Origin: DATAOG01 sp963753685
GTDB lineage: Bacteria; Pseudomonadota; Alphaproteobacteria; Geminicoccales; Geminicoccaceae
Reading direction: 5' to 3'
Assembly (NCBI GenBank): GCA_963753685.1
Contig: CAVWDE010000001.1
Location: 1-64,000 of the forward strand
DNA: 64,000 nucleotides
In this document: positions 35,388 through 43,193 of the stretch, in pieces
Layout of the letters: each line of letters opens with the position of its first letter
Position numbering within the stretch: the first letter of the stretch is position 1
The notes under the pieces: model-generated
Seen by the model: the letters and a program-made list of their open reading frames with translations, nothing else
Databases searched by the model: none
What the model was told of the DNA's origin: nothing
Translations under genes and position numbers: made by a program

Positions 35388-36413
35388 ATGGCGGATCTCG
35401 AGGTCGAGGCCAACGTGACCGCGGCGCTCGCGCGTCTGGGCCTCGCCCGCCCGGGTGAGCGGTTGCACTTTGCACGTCTCACCGGCGGGGTCAGCTCGGA
35501 CATCTGGCGGGTCGAGCTCGCGCGCGGGCCAGTCTGCGTCAAGCGCGCGCTGGCCAAGCTCCGGGTCAGGGAGGACTGGTTCGCGCCGGTCGAGCGCAAC
35601 GCCTACGAGGCCGCCTGGATGCGGCGCGCGGCGGCGGTCGCCCCTGAGGCGGTGCCCGAGCTGTTGGGCCAGGATCCGGGGTCGGGGGTGCTGGTCATGG
35701 CGTATCTCGACCCGGCGCGGCACCCGCTCTGGAAGACCGAGCTGCGGCAAGGCCGGGCCGATCCGGAGGTCGCGCGGTCGGTCGGCCTGCGCCTGGTGCG
35801 GATCCACGCGGCGACCGCCGACGATCCCGAGGTCGCAGCCGAATTCGCGACCGATCGCATCTTCTACGACATCCGGCTCGAGCCCTATCTGGTAGCGACC
35901 GCTGCCAAACATCCCGATCGGGCCGAGGCCCTGCACGCCCTGGTCACGACGACGGCGAGAACCCGGCGGTGCCTGGTGCATGGCGATGTCAGCCCGAAGA
36001 ACATTCTGGTCGGGCCAGCGGGACCGGTCTTTCTCGATGCCGAGTGTGCGTGGTTCGGTGATCCGGCGTTCGATCTCGCCTTCTGCCTGAACCATCTGCT
36101 GCTGAAGTGCCTCTGGACGCCGCGCGCGCGGCGCGATTTCCTCCGCTGCTTCGATGCGCTTGCCGCCAGCTACCTGGGCGGCGTGCGCTGGGAGCCGGCG
36201 GCCGCGCTCGAGGGGCGGACCGCCCGGCTGCTCCCGGGCCTGCTGCTCGGTCGGGTCGACGGCAAGTCTCCGGTCGAGTACCTGACCGAGGAGCGGGACA
36301 AGGATCAGGTGCGCAGGGTGGCGCAGGCGCTGTTGGCGGCGCCGGTCGACAGGCTCGACCAGGTGCGCGCGCATTGGGCTCGGGAATTGGCGGCTGAGGA
36401 GTTGGGCTCGTGA
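35388..36413 (+). CDS. Phosphotransferase of the APH/choline kinase fold, substrate unknown
   Basis: Kinase-fold protein of 341 residues. The catalytic loop is HGDVSPKNIL (H198, D200) and the metal-binding Asp is in FLDAECAWFGDPAFDLAF (D217), as in aminoglycoside and sugar kinases of the APH family. ATP-site residues LTGGVSSDIWRVEL and the Lys in VCVKRALAKL lie N-terminal. ATG 35388 is preferred; GTG 35370 is in frame. The last four bases (GTGA) overlap the enolase paralogue, so the two are probably made together. A small phosphorylated metabolite is a likelier role than antibiotic resistance; this is inference. The IS is 75 bases upstream and may have separated it from a promoter. Confidence 0.82.
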   Translation: MADLEVEANVTAALARLGLARPGERLHFARLTGGVSSDIWRVELARGPVCVKRALAKLRVREDWFAPVERNAYEAAWMRRAAAVAPEAVPELLGQDPGSGVLVMAYLDPARHPLWKTELRQGRADPEVARSVGLRLVRIHAATADDPEVAAEFATDRIFYDIRLEPYLVATAAKHPDRAEALHALVTTTARTRRCLVHGDVSPKNILVGPAGPVFLDAECAWFGDPAFDLAFCLNHLLLKCLWTPRARRDFLRCFDALAASYLGGVRWEPAAALEGRTARLLPGLLLGRVDGKSPVEYLTEERDKDQVRRVAQALLAAPVDRLDQVRAHWARELAAEELGS

Positions 36414-37684
36414 GCGGGACGACGATCGCCGAGGTGCGCGGCCGGCGGGTCTGGGATTCGCGCGGCCGGCCGACGGTCGAGGCCGAGGTGCGGCTCGCGG
36501 GCGGTGCTCTGGGCCGGGCGATCGCGCCGGCCGGAGCCTCGACCGGCACCGGGGAGGCGCTCGACAAGCGGGATGGTGGCGCGCGGTTCGGCGGCTACGA
36601 CGTGCGTCAGGCAGTGGCGGTCGTCAACGAGGAAATAGCGCCCACTATCAAATTGTTGGACGCAACGGCTCAGGAAGAGATTGATGCACGGCTGATCGAA
36701 TTGGACGGGACGCCGAACAAGGCGCGGCTGGGCGCCAACGCTACCATCGCGGTCTCGATGGCGGTCGCGCACGCGGCCGCCGCCGCCGCTGGCGTACCCC
36801 TCTGGCGCTATCTCGTCCGGCCGGAGGGCGCTGCCCTCCCGGTGCCGGAGATTCAGATCTTTGGCGGCGGCGCGCATGCCGGCCGGCGGGTCGACATCCA
36901 GGATTTCATGGTGGTCTGCCCGGGCGCCACGAGCTTTGCCGAGGCGCTCGACTGGACCGCCGAGGTCTACTTGGCGGCCGGGCGGTTGATGGCCGACGCG
37001 GGCAGGCTCAAGGGGGTCGCGGACGAGGGCGGCTGGTGGCCGGATTTCGCGACCAATGAGGCGGCCCTCGAGATGCTGGTGCGCGCGATCGAGCGGGCGG
37101 GCCTGACGCCGGGTGAGCAGGTGGCGATCGCGCTCGACGTCGCGGCCTCAGAGTTCGGGCGAGGGGGCCGCTACCGGCTCGGCCTCGAGGGGCGCGAGCT
37201 GGATTCCGAAGGCATGATCCTGCTCCTCATGGGCTGGCTGGAACGCTACCCGATCGTCTCGATCGAGGACCCGCTCGCCGAGGATGACCCGGACGGCTTC
37301 GCTGCGTTTACCGCCGCGGTCGGCGAGCGGGTGCAGGTGGTCGCGGACGATCTGACCGTGACCGATGCCGCCCGGGTGCGCGCCATGGCCGCGCGCGGCG
37401 CCGGCAACACGCTGCTGGTCAAGCCGAACCAGCGCGGCACGCTGACCGAGACCCGGGCGGCCTTCGAGGCGGCGCGCGCCGTGGGCTGGCGGACGATCGT
37501 CTCGGCGCGCTCGGGCGAGACCGAGGATGTGACCATCGTCCACCTCGCGGTCGGCTGGGCCGCGGACCAGCTCAAGGTCGGCTCGTTCGCCCGTTCCGAG
37601 CGGATGGCCAAGTGGAACGAGGCCCTTCGGATCGAGCAGACGCTGGGCGCGACCGCCAGCCTGGCGCGCCCCCTTCGCGCTTGA
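36410..37684 (+). CDS. Divergent enolase paralogue
   Basis: Enolase-family protein, 424 residues, intact. The barrel and most of the site are kept: S44, H156, E206 (ADEGGW), metal ligands D243 (ALDVAAS), E286 (SIEDPL), D313 (VADDL), K338 (LLVKPNQRG) and K401 (MAKWNE). Two catalytic positions differ from housekeeping enolases. The Glu equivalent to yeast E168 is D165 (VDIQDFM), and the His equivalent to H373 is A366 (IVSARSGETED, usually SHRSGETED). It is therefore probably not the glycolytic enolase and may dehydrate another phosphorylated acid. It overlaps an APH-type kinase, which could supply such a substrate. A broken copy of its 3' end is at 41080-41274. Confidence 0.85.
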   Translation: MSGTTIAEVRGRRVWDSRGRPTVEAEVRLAGGALGRAIAPAGASTGTGEALDKRDGGARFGGYDVRQAVAVVNEEIAPTIKLLDATAQEEIDARLIELDGTPNKARLGANATIAVSMAVAHAAAAAAGVPLWRYLVRPEGAALPVPEIQIFGGGAHAGRRVDIQDFMVVCPGATSFAEALDWTAEVYLAAGRLMADAGRLKGVADEGGWWPDFATNEAALEMLVRAIERAGLTPGEQVAIALDVAASEFGRGGRYRLGLEGRELDSEGMILLLMGWLERYPIVSIEDPLAEDDPDGFAAFTAAVGERVQVVADDLTVTDAARVRAMAARGAGNTLLVKPNQRGTLTETRAAFEAARAVGWRTIVSARSGETEDVTIVHLAVGWAADQLKVGSFARSERMAKWNEALRIEQTLGATASLARPLRA

Positions 37685-37793
37685 CTTGGCGATGGACAGG
37701 CGCCGACGGTAGATTCGACTGCAGATTGACTGCGTTCGTCCAGCAAATTAGGGTCAAAGGACGGGGGGTGGAATTTAAGCGCAGGGCCTGGAA

Positions 37794-38078
37794 ATGAAAC
37801 TTCTGGTTCATTTGGTCATCGCTGTCAGGGCCTTGTTGGTAGCAAGCCTTGCCAGCGGCGTGGCGGCCTCGCAGGAGCGCGGCTTAGCGGATCAGGAAGA
37901 AGCCGACTGGGACCAGATCCGCCGTGAAGGTACCGCCGAGGCGTTCCAGCGCTACCTCGAGCACTACCCGATCGGCCGCCACGCGTCGGAAGCCTTCGGC
38001 TGCACGATCTCGGGGGCTCTGTGCGGATCCGACACGGGCGCGCAGCAGCGATCGGTCTCGCCCATCGAAATGTACTGA
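37794..38078 (+). CDS. Small secreted protein with a TPR-like half motif
   Basis: 94 residues with a hydrophobic signal (about 4-25, likely cleavage after VAAS). The mature part has EADWDQIRREGTAEAFQRYLEHYPIGRHASEA, the W..I......F..YL..YP.G.HA..A pattern that recurs next to caspase-like and CHAT proteins. Two Cys lie in FGCTISGALC. It ends 32 bases before the CHAT gene and is probably cotranscribed with it. The function is unknown; I infer a partner or substrate of the CHAT protein from the position and motif only. Confidence 0.65.
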   Translation: MKLLVHLVIAVRALLVASLASGVAASQERGLADQEEADWDQIRREGTAEAFQRYLEHYPIGRHASEAFGCTISGALCGSDTGAQQRSVSPIEMY

Positions 38079-38110
38079 ATCCTGCCGCTTCTTCCCGCGG
38101 AAGGTGAGCC

Positions 38111-41100
38111 ATGGACGATGCGCGTGCTTGGCTGGGTCTGGCGCCGATCGGCGCCCTGGCGGTCGTACTGACCAGCGGCTGTACGTCTGACGGCTCGGCT
38201 GGACCCGGCGCGCGGGTCGGCGACGAGCTCCTGCTGACCAACAGTCTGAGCGGCGAGGAGTGCCGCGTCCGCAACACCCCCGCGTCACCCGGCGCCACGC
38301 AGCTGGAGCGGTTCGAGATCAACTGCGCCGGCTGGCAGGAACCGAGTGGTTTCGTATGGCGCATGCCGGAGGTCGGAAAAACCAATCTGTCGGCGATGCT
38401 GGTCGATAAGGATCTACCCCTGTGGCAGATCAATGCGGTGGCCTGCGGTGATCTCGAGGCGGCCGGTGACAGCGGCGATGCCCCGACGTTGATCCGACGG
38501 TGCACGTCGGCGGAAGGCTGGCCGTATTTCCTGATCGGAGCCGAGGATCCCGACAACCACTGGAGTTACGTTGGCTGGGGTCTGCCCCACGTGGCGCCGG
38601 TGTTCGAGCGCTTCGTCGCGATCGAGGGCGGCCGCGGTGATCCGGTCGCCCTGCGCCGAGGCGGCACCCGCTCGGAGCTCGTTCTCCTCGCCGAGCAGGA
38701 AGTGAGCTCCGCGAAGGGCGACCTGTCGCTCAGCGACATCCATGACTACGCCGACTTCACCAGGCTCGGCAATCTGTACAACCAGATCGGTGACTTCGCC
38801 GGCGCCGAAAGCGCGCATCGCCGGGCCTTGCAGATCCAGGAACGCTTCCTCGGCCCGAACCATCCGGCGCTCGGCATCACGATGGCCGCGATCGCGCTCA
38901 ACATGAGCAATCTGGGGGCGAGCGAGGACGCCAGGCGCCTGTTCGACCGGGCCGAGCCGTTGGTCAGGCAGAGTTCGGTCGACCATCGTTCCCGATATCT
39001 GGCCTATCGCGGCCTGTTCGCGGCCAAATACGAGAGTCCGGAACGCGGGCTGGAGTACGTCCGCCAGGCGCGGACTCTGAGGCTGCAAAGGTTCGGGCAG
39101 GAATCGCCCGAAGTCGCCTACAGCTACTTTCTCGAGGGAACCCTGCTCGACCAGGTCGGACAGCATCAGGCAGCGGTCGACACCTTCGGTCAGGCGCTGC
39201 CGATCTTTCGCCAGGTGAGGGACCCGATATGGAGCGCGTTCACCTACGAGTGGCTTGCGGACTCGTATCGCAAACTGGGCAAGTATCAGACCGCGGAGGA
39301 CTATGCGCAGCGCGCCATCAAGACCATCGGGGTGGTGTTCGGCGACGGCGTGCGGCTGGCGCAGGCGCTGACCAAGCTTGGCGAAGTCCAGCGCGACGCG
39401 GGCCGGACCGGCGATGCGCTCGCCACCTTCGAGCGCGCGGTGTCGATCGCCGTGCGGGATCAGGTGGCATCGCAATATCTCGAGATCGCCGACGTGACGC
39501 CCGATCTCGATCTGCTTCTCCAGGAGGCGCAGCGACGACCCGATGCGGCCCAAAACCTGCTCGCCAAGGCGCTGATCGCCGCGCAGGCGCCCAAGGATCG
39601 AACCACCAGCAAGGCGATCCAGCTGATGGCCGCCCGGCTCGCCGAGCGCGATCCCGCCATCAGGCTGCTGGCACGCGAGCTGCAAGACAAGCGCGCGGCG
39701 CTTCAGTCGGCGCGTTTCGAGCTGGGTCGCGAGCAGCTCCTGGACGAGGCCGAGCGCGACAGGCAGCGGGAAGCCGACCTTGCAGAGCGCGTCCGCCTCC
39801 TGTCCGCCGAGGCGGCGACGCAGGAGCGTCGCCTTCAGGCCAAGTTTCCGAACTATGGCGGCCTGATCTCGTCCGCCGCGGTCCCGGCGAACGAGGTCTC
39901 CGCTCAACTGCAGCCCGGTGAGGCGGTCGTGGATCTGCTGGTGGCGCCGGATGCCACCTATGCCTTCTTGATCGACGCGCGCGGCCAGATCCGCGCCCAC
40001 AAAGCCGACCTTGGCGCCGATCAGCTGGAGCACCTGGTCCTGCAGTTGCGCGAGGGACTCGATCCGAGCCGCGGTCTGCGGCCGTTTGATCTGCAGCTCG
40101 CGCATCAGCTCTACACCCGGCTGCTGGGACCGTTCGATGCCGAGCTCGGCGCGGTCCAGCACGTGATCTTCGTCCTCACGGGGCCATTGCTGAGCCTGCC
40201 GCCGGCGGTTCTGGTGCGCAAGGATCCCGGAGACAGTCGCGACTATCGGAATGCGGCCTGGCTGGTGCGCGATCTGGCCATCAGCGTGCTGCCCTCGCTC
40301 GGGGCCCTCCGTGAACTGCGCGCAGTGGTCGGGGCATCGGCGGCCCGCGAGCCGTTCCTAGGGGTCGGTGATCCCTCGTTCGGCGGTGCCGCCGGCGATA
40401 GCCGCGCCCTGCTGGCGGCGGCGAACCAGTGTCGCGAGGACGAGCTGTTCGACCCTTCAATTCTGCGGCGCGCGCCACCCTTGCCCGAGACCCGGGTGGA
40501 GTTGCTGCTGATCGCCGACAGCCTCGCCGCCACCAGCCAGAGCCTGATGTTCGGTGCGGCCGCGAGCGAGACCAAGATCCGCGCGCTCGATCTCAGCCGC
40601 TACCGGGTCATCGCCTTCGCCACCCACGGGCTGCTGCCCAACGAGCTGCGCTGCCAGTCGGAGCCGGCGCTGGTGCTGACGCCGCCGGCGGCGGCCAGCC
40701 CCGCGGACGATGGTCTGCTGACCGCGAGCGAAATCGCGCAGCTGAGGCTGGATGCGGACTGGGTGGTATTGTCGGCCTGCAACACGGCGGGGCCGGGGGG
40801 CGAGCTTGGCGGTGAGAGCCTGTCCGGTCTCGCACGGGCTTTCTTCTATGCCGGCGCCCGCGCTCTTCTGGTGTCGCACTGGCCAGTCAATTCGAAGCCG
40901 ACCGTGGCGCTCACCACGGGCACCTTCGAGCGCTATGCCAAATCCGGGAACCAGGGCAAAGCGGAAGCGCTCCGGCAGGCCGAGCTCGCGCTGATCAGTC
41001 AGCCCCCGACCGCGCACCCGGCGCGCTGGGCGCCATTTGTCCTGGTCGGTGATGGGGGTCCGCATGTGGCCCTGGCGGCCGGACCATCGTCTTGGCGCGA

Positions 41101-41122
41101 TCAGGCGAGACCGAGGACTTGA
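38111..41122 (+). CDS. TPR-CHAT protein, probable lipoprotein with caspase-like protease domain
   Basis: 1003 residues. The N-terminus has a hydrophobic signal ending LTSGC, with C24 as candidate lipidation site, although Thr at -3 is not ideal. Residues 35-165 form an unrecognised domain with several Cys. TPR units span about 215-480 (RLGNLYNQIGDFAGAESAHRRALQIQE is typical). A charged coiled-coil region spans about 520-590. The CHAT domain spans about 640-990, with the catalytic dyad H839 (FATHGLLPN) and C890 (LSACNTAG). The family end is WAPFVLVGDGG. The last 15 or so residues are read out of frame from the enolase remnant, so the natural stop seems lost. A role in the envelope is inferred; targets are unknown. 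Confidence 0.85.
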   Translation: MDDARAWLGLAPIGALAVVLTSGCTSDGSAGPGARVGDELLLTNSLSGEECRVRNTPASPGATQLERFEINCAGWQEPSGFVWRMPEVGKTNLSAMLVDKDLPLWQINAVACGDLEAAGDSGDAPTLIRRCTSAEGWPYFLIGAEDPDNHWSYVGWGLPHVAPVFERFVAIEGGRGDPVALRRGGTRSELVLLAEQEVSSAKGDLSLSDIHDYADFTRLGNLYNQIGDFAGAESAHRRALQIQERFLGPNHPALGITMAAIALNMSNLGASEDARRLFDRAEPLVRQSSVDHRSRYLAYRGLFAAKYESPERGLEYVRQARTLRLQRFGQESPEVAYSYFLEGTLLDQVGQHQAAVDTFGQALPIFRQVRDPIWSAFTYEWLADSYRKLGKYQTAEDYAQRAIKTIGVVFGDGVRLAQALTKLGEVQRDAGRTGDALATFERAVSIAVRDQVASQYLEIADVTPDLDLLLQEAQRRPDAAQNLLAKALIAAQAPKDRTTSKAIQLMAARLAERDPAIRLLARELQDKRAALQSARFELGREQLLDEAERDRQREADLAERVRLLSAEAATQERRLQAKFPNYGGLISSAAVPANEVSAQLQPGEAVVDLLVAPDATYAFLIDARGQIRAHKADLGADQLEHLVLQLREGLDPSRGLRPFDLQLAHQLYTRLLGPFDAELGAVQHVIFVLTGPLLSLPPAVLVRKDPGDSRDYRNAAWLVRDLAISVLPSLGALRELRAVVGASAAREPFLGVGDPSFGGAAGDSRALLAAANQCREDELFDPSILRRAPPLPETRVELLLIADSLAATSQSLMFGAAASETKIRALDLSRYRVIAFATHGLLPNELRCQSEPALVLTPPAAASPADDGLLTASEIAQLRLDADWVVLSACNTAGPGGELGGESLSGLARAFFYAGARALLVSHWPVNSKPTVALTTGTFERYAKSGNQGKAEALRQAELALISQPPTAHPARWAPFVLVGDGGPHVALAAGPSSWRDQARPRT

Positions 41123-41274
41123 CCATCGTCCACTTGGCCCTGGCCTGGACGGTGGGCCCGCTCCAGGTCGGATCGTTCGCCCGCTCCGTGGGCATGGCCA
41201 GGTGGAACCAGGCGCTCCGGATCAAAGAGGCGCTCGGCGCGGACGCACGGCTCGCTCACCCGTCCGCGCCCTGA
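41080..41274 (+). pseudogene. Degenerate copy of the enolase paralogue 3' end
   Basis: In the frame beginning at 41080 this reads RTIVLARSGETEDLTIVHLA, then VGSFARSVGMARWNQALRIKEALG and stops at the position matching the end of the gene at 36410-37684 (RTIVSARSGETEDVTIVHLA, GSFARSERMAKWNEALRIEQTLG). Roughly three quarters of bases match by eye. The catalytic Lys (MAKWN) has become Arg (MARWN), and nothing N-terminal remains. It overlaps the end of the CHAT gene in another frame. The two enolase tails therefore bracket the 37794-41122 module. Confidence 0.8.
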
Positions 41275-41602
41275 GGCGGCGCCGCAGGGCGGCACGCCAG
41301 CGCCGGGCACACCCGGTGCCATCACTCCAGTCCTGGCCGATCGATGATGAGTCGTTCTCGTCCTGTGGCCAGGCGCGTGCTGCAGTCGCGTCCCGCAGAA
41401 GTGCCAGGATGATCAATTGAGATCAACTTTTGATAAGTTATGATCAAACTCTGTCTTGGTTAATGTTTATAGTTAATTTGTTAACCTTAATAATCGGTGA
41501 ATTATTACTGCATTTTGATTTGGATTTATCTGGTATTTTAAATGAAATTGCGGTATTGTCTCGGCAGGTGCCCAGGTAGGGCTTTGCCAGGAGAGTATGA
41601 TA
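41275..41602 (+). other. Gene-free stretch containing an AT-rich island
   Basis: No gene is seen in these 328 bases. From about 41405 to 41560 the sequence is strongly AT-rich against a GC-rich genome. It contains GATCAA three times (41411-41455 region), the inverted repeat GTTAA-TTTG-TTAAC near 41472-41485, and several TTAA steps. It lies directly upstream of the secreted repeat protein and looks like a regulated promoter region, possibly bound by a nucleoid or MucR-like silencer. That last point is inference. Confidence 0.6.
41515..41543 (+). promoter_or_regulatory. Possible sigma-70 promoter in the AT-rich island
   Basis: TTGATT (41515-41520) and TTAAAT (41538-41543), each four of six, with 17 bases between, about 60 bases ahead of the start at 41603. 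AT-rich DNA gives many chance matches, so this is only one candidate. Confidence 0.3.
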
Positions 41603-42391
41603 ATGTCGTGGATGCGTTCGGCTGCGATGACAGCCCTGTTTCTGCTAGCCGCTGGCAACAGCGCCAGTGCCCAGACGCCAGTCTGCGCAACCGGCGGGAT
41701 TGGCGCCGGCGGCGGGGTGTGCGCTTTCAACCGTCACCAGACCGACGGCACGCAGAACGCCTTCTTCGGGGGCGGACTGAGGGCGGGCAATCAGTCGGTC
41801 GAGAATCCGGGCACCGACGACCCGAGCGGCGACGATGGCGACTCCGGTCACCATCGGTGGAGCGGCAAGTCTGGTTCGCACCTCCACCTCGGCCGGGGCG
41901 ACGACCGGGACGGCCGGAACGGCGGCCACCGTGGCAGGGACAACCGCGATCGCGACGGCTACGGCAAGGGCCGGGACCACGGCGACCGGCACGGCGATCA
42001 CGACGGCTACGGCAAGGGCCGGGACCACGGGGACCGGCACGGCAAGGGTGGCGACGACCGCGGCGGCAGCAACCACGGTGGCTTCGGCAAGGGCGACCAC
42101 GGTAACCGCGGCAAGGGCGACCACGGTAACCGCGGCAAGGGCGACCACGGTAACCGCGGCAAGGGCGACCACGGCAACCACGGCAAGGGCGACCACGGCA
42201 ACCGCGGCAAGGGCGACCACGGCAAGGGCGACCACGGCAACCGCGGCAAGGGCGACCACGGCAACCGCGGCAAGGGCGACCACGACCGCGGCGGCAATGG
42301 TGATCGCGGCCAGAGCGGCAAGGATGGCAAGGGCCACGGCGGCCAGGGCGGCAAGGGCCACGGTGGCGAGAGCCGCGGCGGGTCACGGTAA
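41603..42391 (+). CDS. Secreted Gly/His/Asp-rich repeat protein
   Basis: 262 residues. ATG 41603 is chosen over ATG 41597 because AGGAGA at 41589-41594 is eight bases from the former and two from the latter. A signal peptide (MSWMRSAAMTALFLLAAGNSASA) should be cleaved before QTPVC. The mature protein has two Cys, then a low-complexity region: two copies of DGYGKGRDHGDRHG followed by about nine units of GKGDHGNR (42086-42289), then a Gly/Lys/His tail. No enzyme domain is seen. The regular Asp-His content suggests metal or polyanion binding outside the cell, which is inference. No homologue is recognised. Confidence 0.75.
   Translation: MSWMRSAAMTALFLLAAGNSASAQTPVCATGGIGAGGGVCAFNRHQTDGTQNAFFGGGLRAGNQSVENPGTDDPSGDDGDSGHHRWSGKSGSHLHLGRGDDRDGRNGGHRGRDNRDRDGYGKGRDHGDRHGDHDGYGKGRDHGDRHGKGGDDRGGSNHGGFGKGDHGNRGKGDHGNRGKGDHGNRGKGDHGNHGKGDHGNRGKGDHGKGDHGNRGKGDHGNRGKGDHDRGGNGDRGQSGKDGKGHGGQGGKGHGGESRGGSR
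42086..42289 (+). repeat. 24-bp in-frame tandem repeat array
   Basis: Units of 24 bases encoding GKGDHGNR: three copies, a GKGDHGNH variant, one copy, a truncated 15-base unit (GKGDH), two copies and a final GKGDHDR. The near-identical DNA, with wobble changes only at the GGT/GGC and CGC/CAC codons, indicates recent expansion. The array is prone to length change and to assembly collapse. Confidence 0.9.
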
Positions 42392-42754
42392 CCCGGTCTA
42401 ACGCGTGCCCGCGGCCGGCGTAACGGTCGTGGCGGAGCGGAGCGCAACGTGACCCTCTGAGCGATCCCCCTGCGCGCTGCTCCAAAAGAGATCTCGGCTG
42501 GTTGGCCTGTCCAAACAGCCGAGACTTATTCCAATCAAGGTCAGATGCGGCCAGGTCGCGCCAGCTGTGGCACCGGTATCGAGGCCCGCTGCTTTGGCTG
42601 GACCAGGACCGGCTCTACCGCTAGTCTGAAATTGTGACAACGCGAGGCGCCGCCCGCCCATACCGTTTCGAAAGGGCGGCCGCGTCTCGCCAGGAGCGGC
42701 CGCCGCCAGGAGCGCGGTCGCGGCGGGCTGCCGGGAGCCTGGGGAGGCGAAGGT
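42392..42754 (+). other. Gene-free stretch between the repeat protein and the VOC gene
   Basis: 363 bases with no supported gene on either strand. It holds the hairpin at 42492-42524 described separately and a short palindrome-like TTGTGACAA near 42636. Open frames on the - strand here continue from the VOC gene and are shadows. Confidence 0.6.
42492..42524 (+). terminator. Possible terminator hairpin after the repeat protein
   Basis: TCTCGGCTG (42492-42500) pairs perfectly with CAGCCGAGA (42516-42524) across a 15-base loop; CTTATT follows. The loop is long and the T run short, so termination is possible but not assured. Confidence 0.4.
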
Positions 42755-43150
42755 GTGGCCAAGGCCATTCACATGATGGTTCGGGTGCTCGAGGAACCGC
42801 GCTCGGTTGACTTCTATAGTCGGGCGTTCGGGCTGGAGGTCGCCGACCGGTTTGATTTCGACGACTTCACCCTGATCTACCTGCGCAACCCCGAGAACGA
42901 CTTCGAGGTCGAGCTCACGGTCAACAAGGGCCGCAAAGAGCCGTACCAGCTGGGCGACGGCTACGGCCATGTGGCATTCGCGGTCGCCGACCTCGACAGC
43001 GCGCACGCCCGCTTCCGGCAGCAGGGCCTGAACCCCGCCGCGATCAAGGAGTTCCACCGCGACGGCGCGCTGATGGCGCGCTTCTTCTTCGTCCAGGACC
43101 CCGACGGCTACAAGATCGAGGTCCTCCAGCGCCACGGTCGCTATCGCTAG
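42755..43150 (+). CDS. VOC-family protein, glyoxalase I-like
   Basis: 131 residues from GTG 42755, preceded by GGGGAGG. It has two betaalphabeta units of the vicinal oxygen chelate fold: HMMVRVLEEPRSVDFYSRAFGLEV and YGHVAFAVADLDSAHARFRQQGL. Likely metal ligands are H6, the Glu in FEVELTVN, the His in YGHVAF and the Glu in YKIEVLQ, the glyoxalase I pattern. Lactoylglutathione lyase activity is plausible but the substrate could differ. It ends 43 bases before the dehydrogenase small subunit and may be part of that operon. Confidence 0.8.
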   Translation: MAKAIHMMVRVLEEPRSVDFYSRAFGLEVADRFDFDDFTLIYLRNPENDFEVELTVNKGRKEPYQLGDGYGHVAFAVADLDSAHARFRQQGLNPAAIKEFHRDGALMARFFFVQDPDGYKIEVLQRHGRYR

Positions 43151-43193
43151 CGTGAGACAGCACCAGAACCATCATCATCAGGGAGCACGCAGC

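Noticed and set aside
35388..36413. Aminoglycoside resistance gene
   Set aside because: The fold matches, but the gene is coupled to an enolase paralogue and lacks any resistance context; the APH fold covers many metabolic kinases.
38414..40162. A 582-codon - strand frame opposite the CHAT gene
   Set aside because: Shadow of the TPR region; the + strand has clear TPR and CHAT motifs.
42086..42289. CRISPR-like array
   Set aside because: The 24-bp units are contiguous with no spacers and keep the reading frame of a secreted protein; no cas genes are present.
41645..42361. A 238-codon - strand Ala/Val-rich frame resembling a membrane protein
   Set aside because: It is the complement of the GKGDHGNR repeats; Ala/Val runs follow from the repeat composition.
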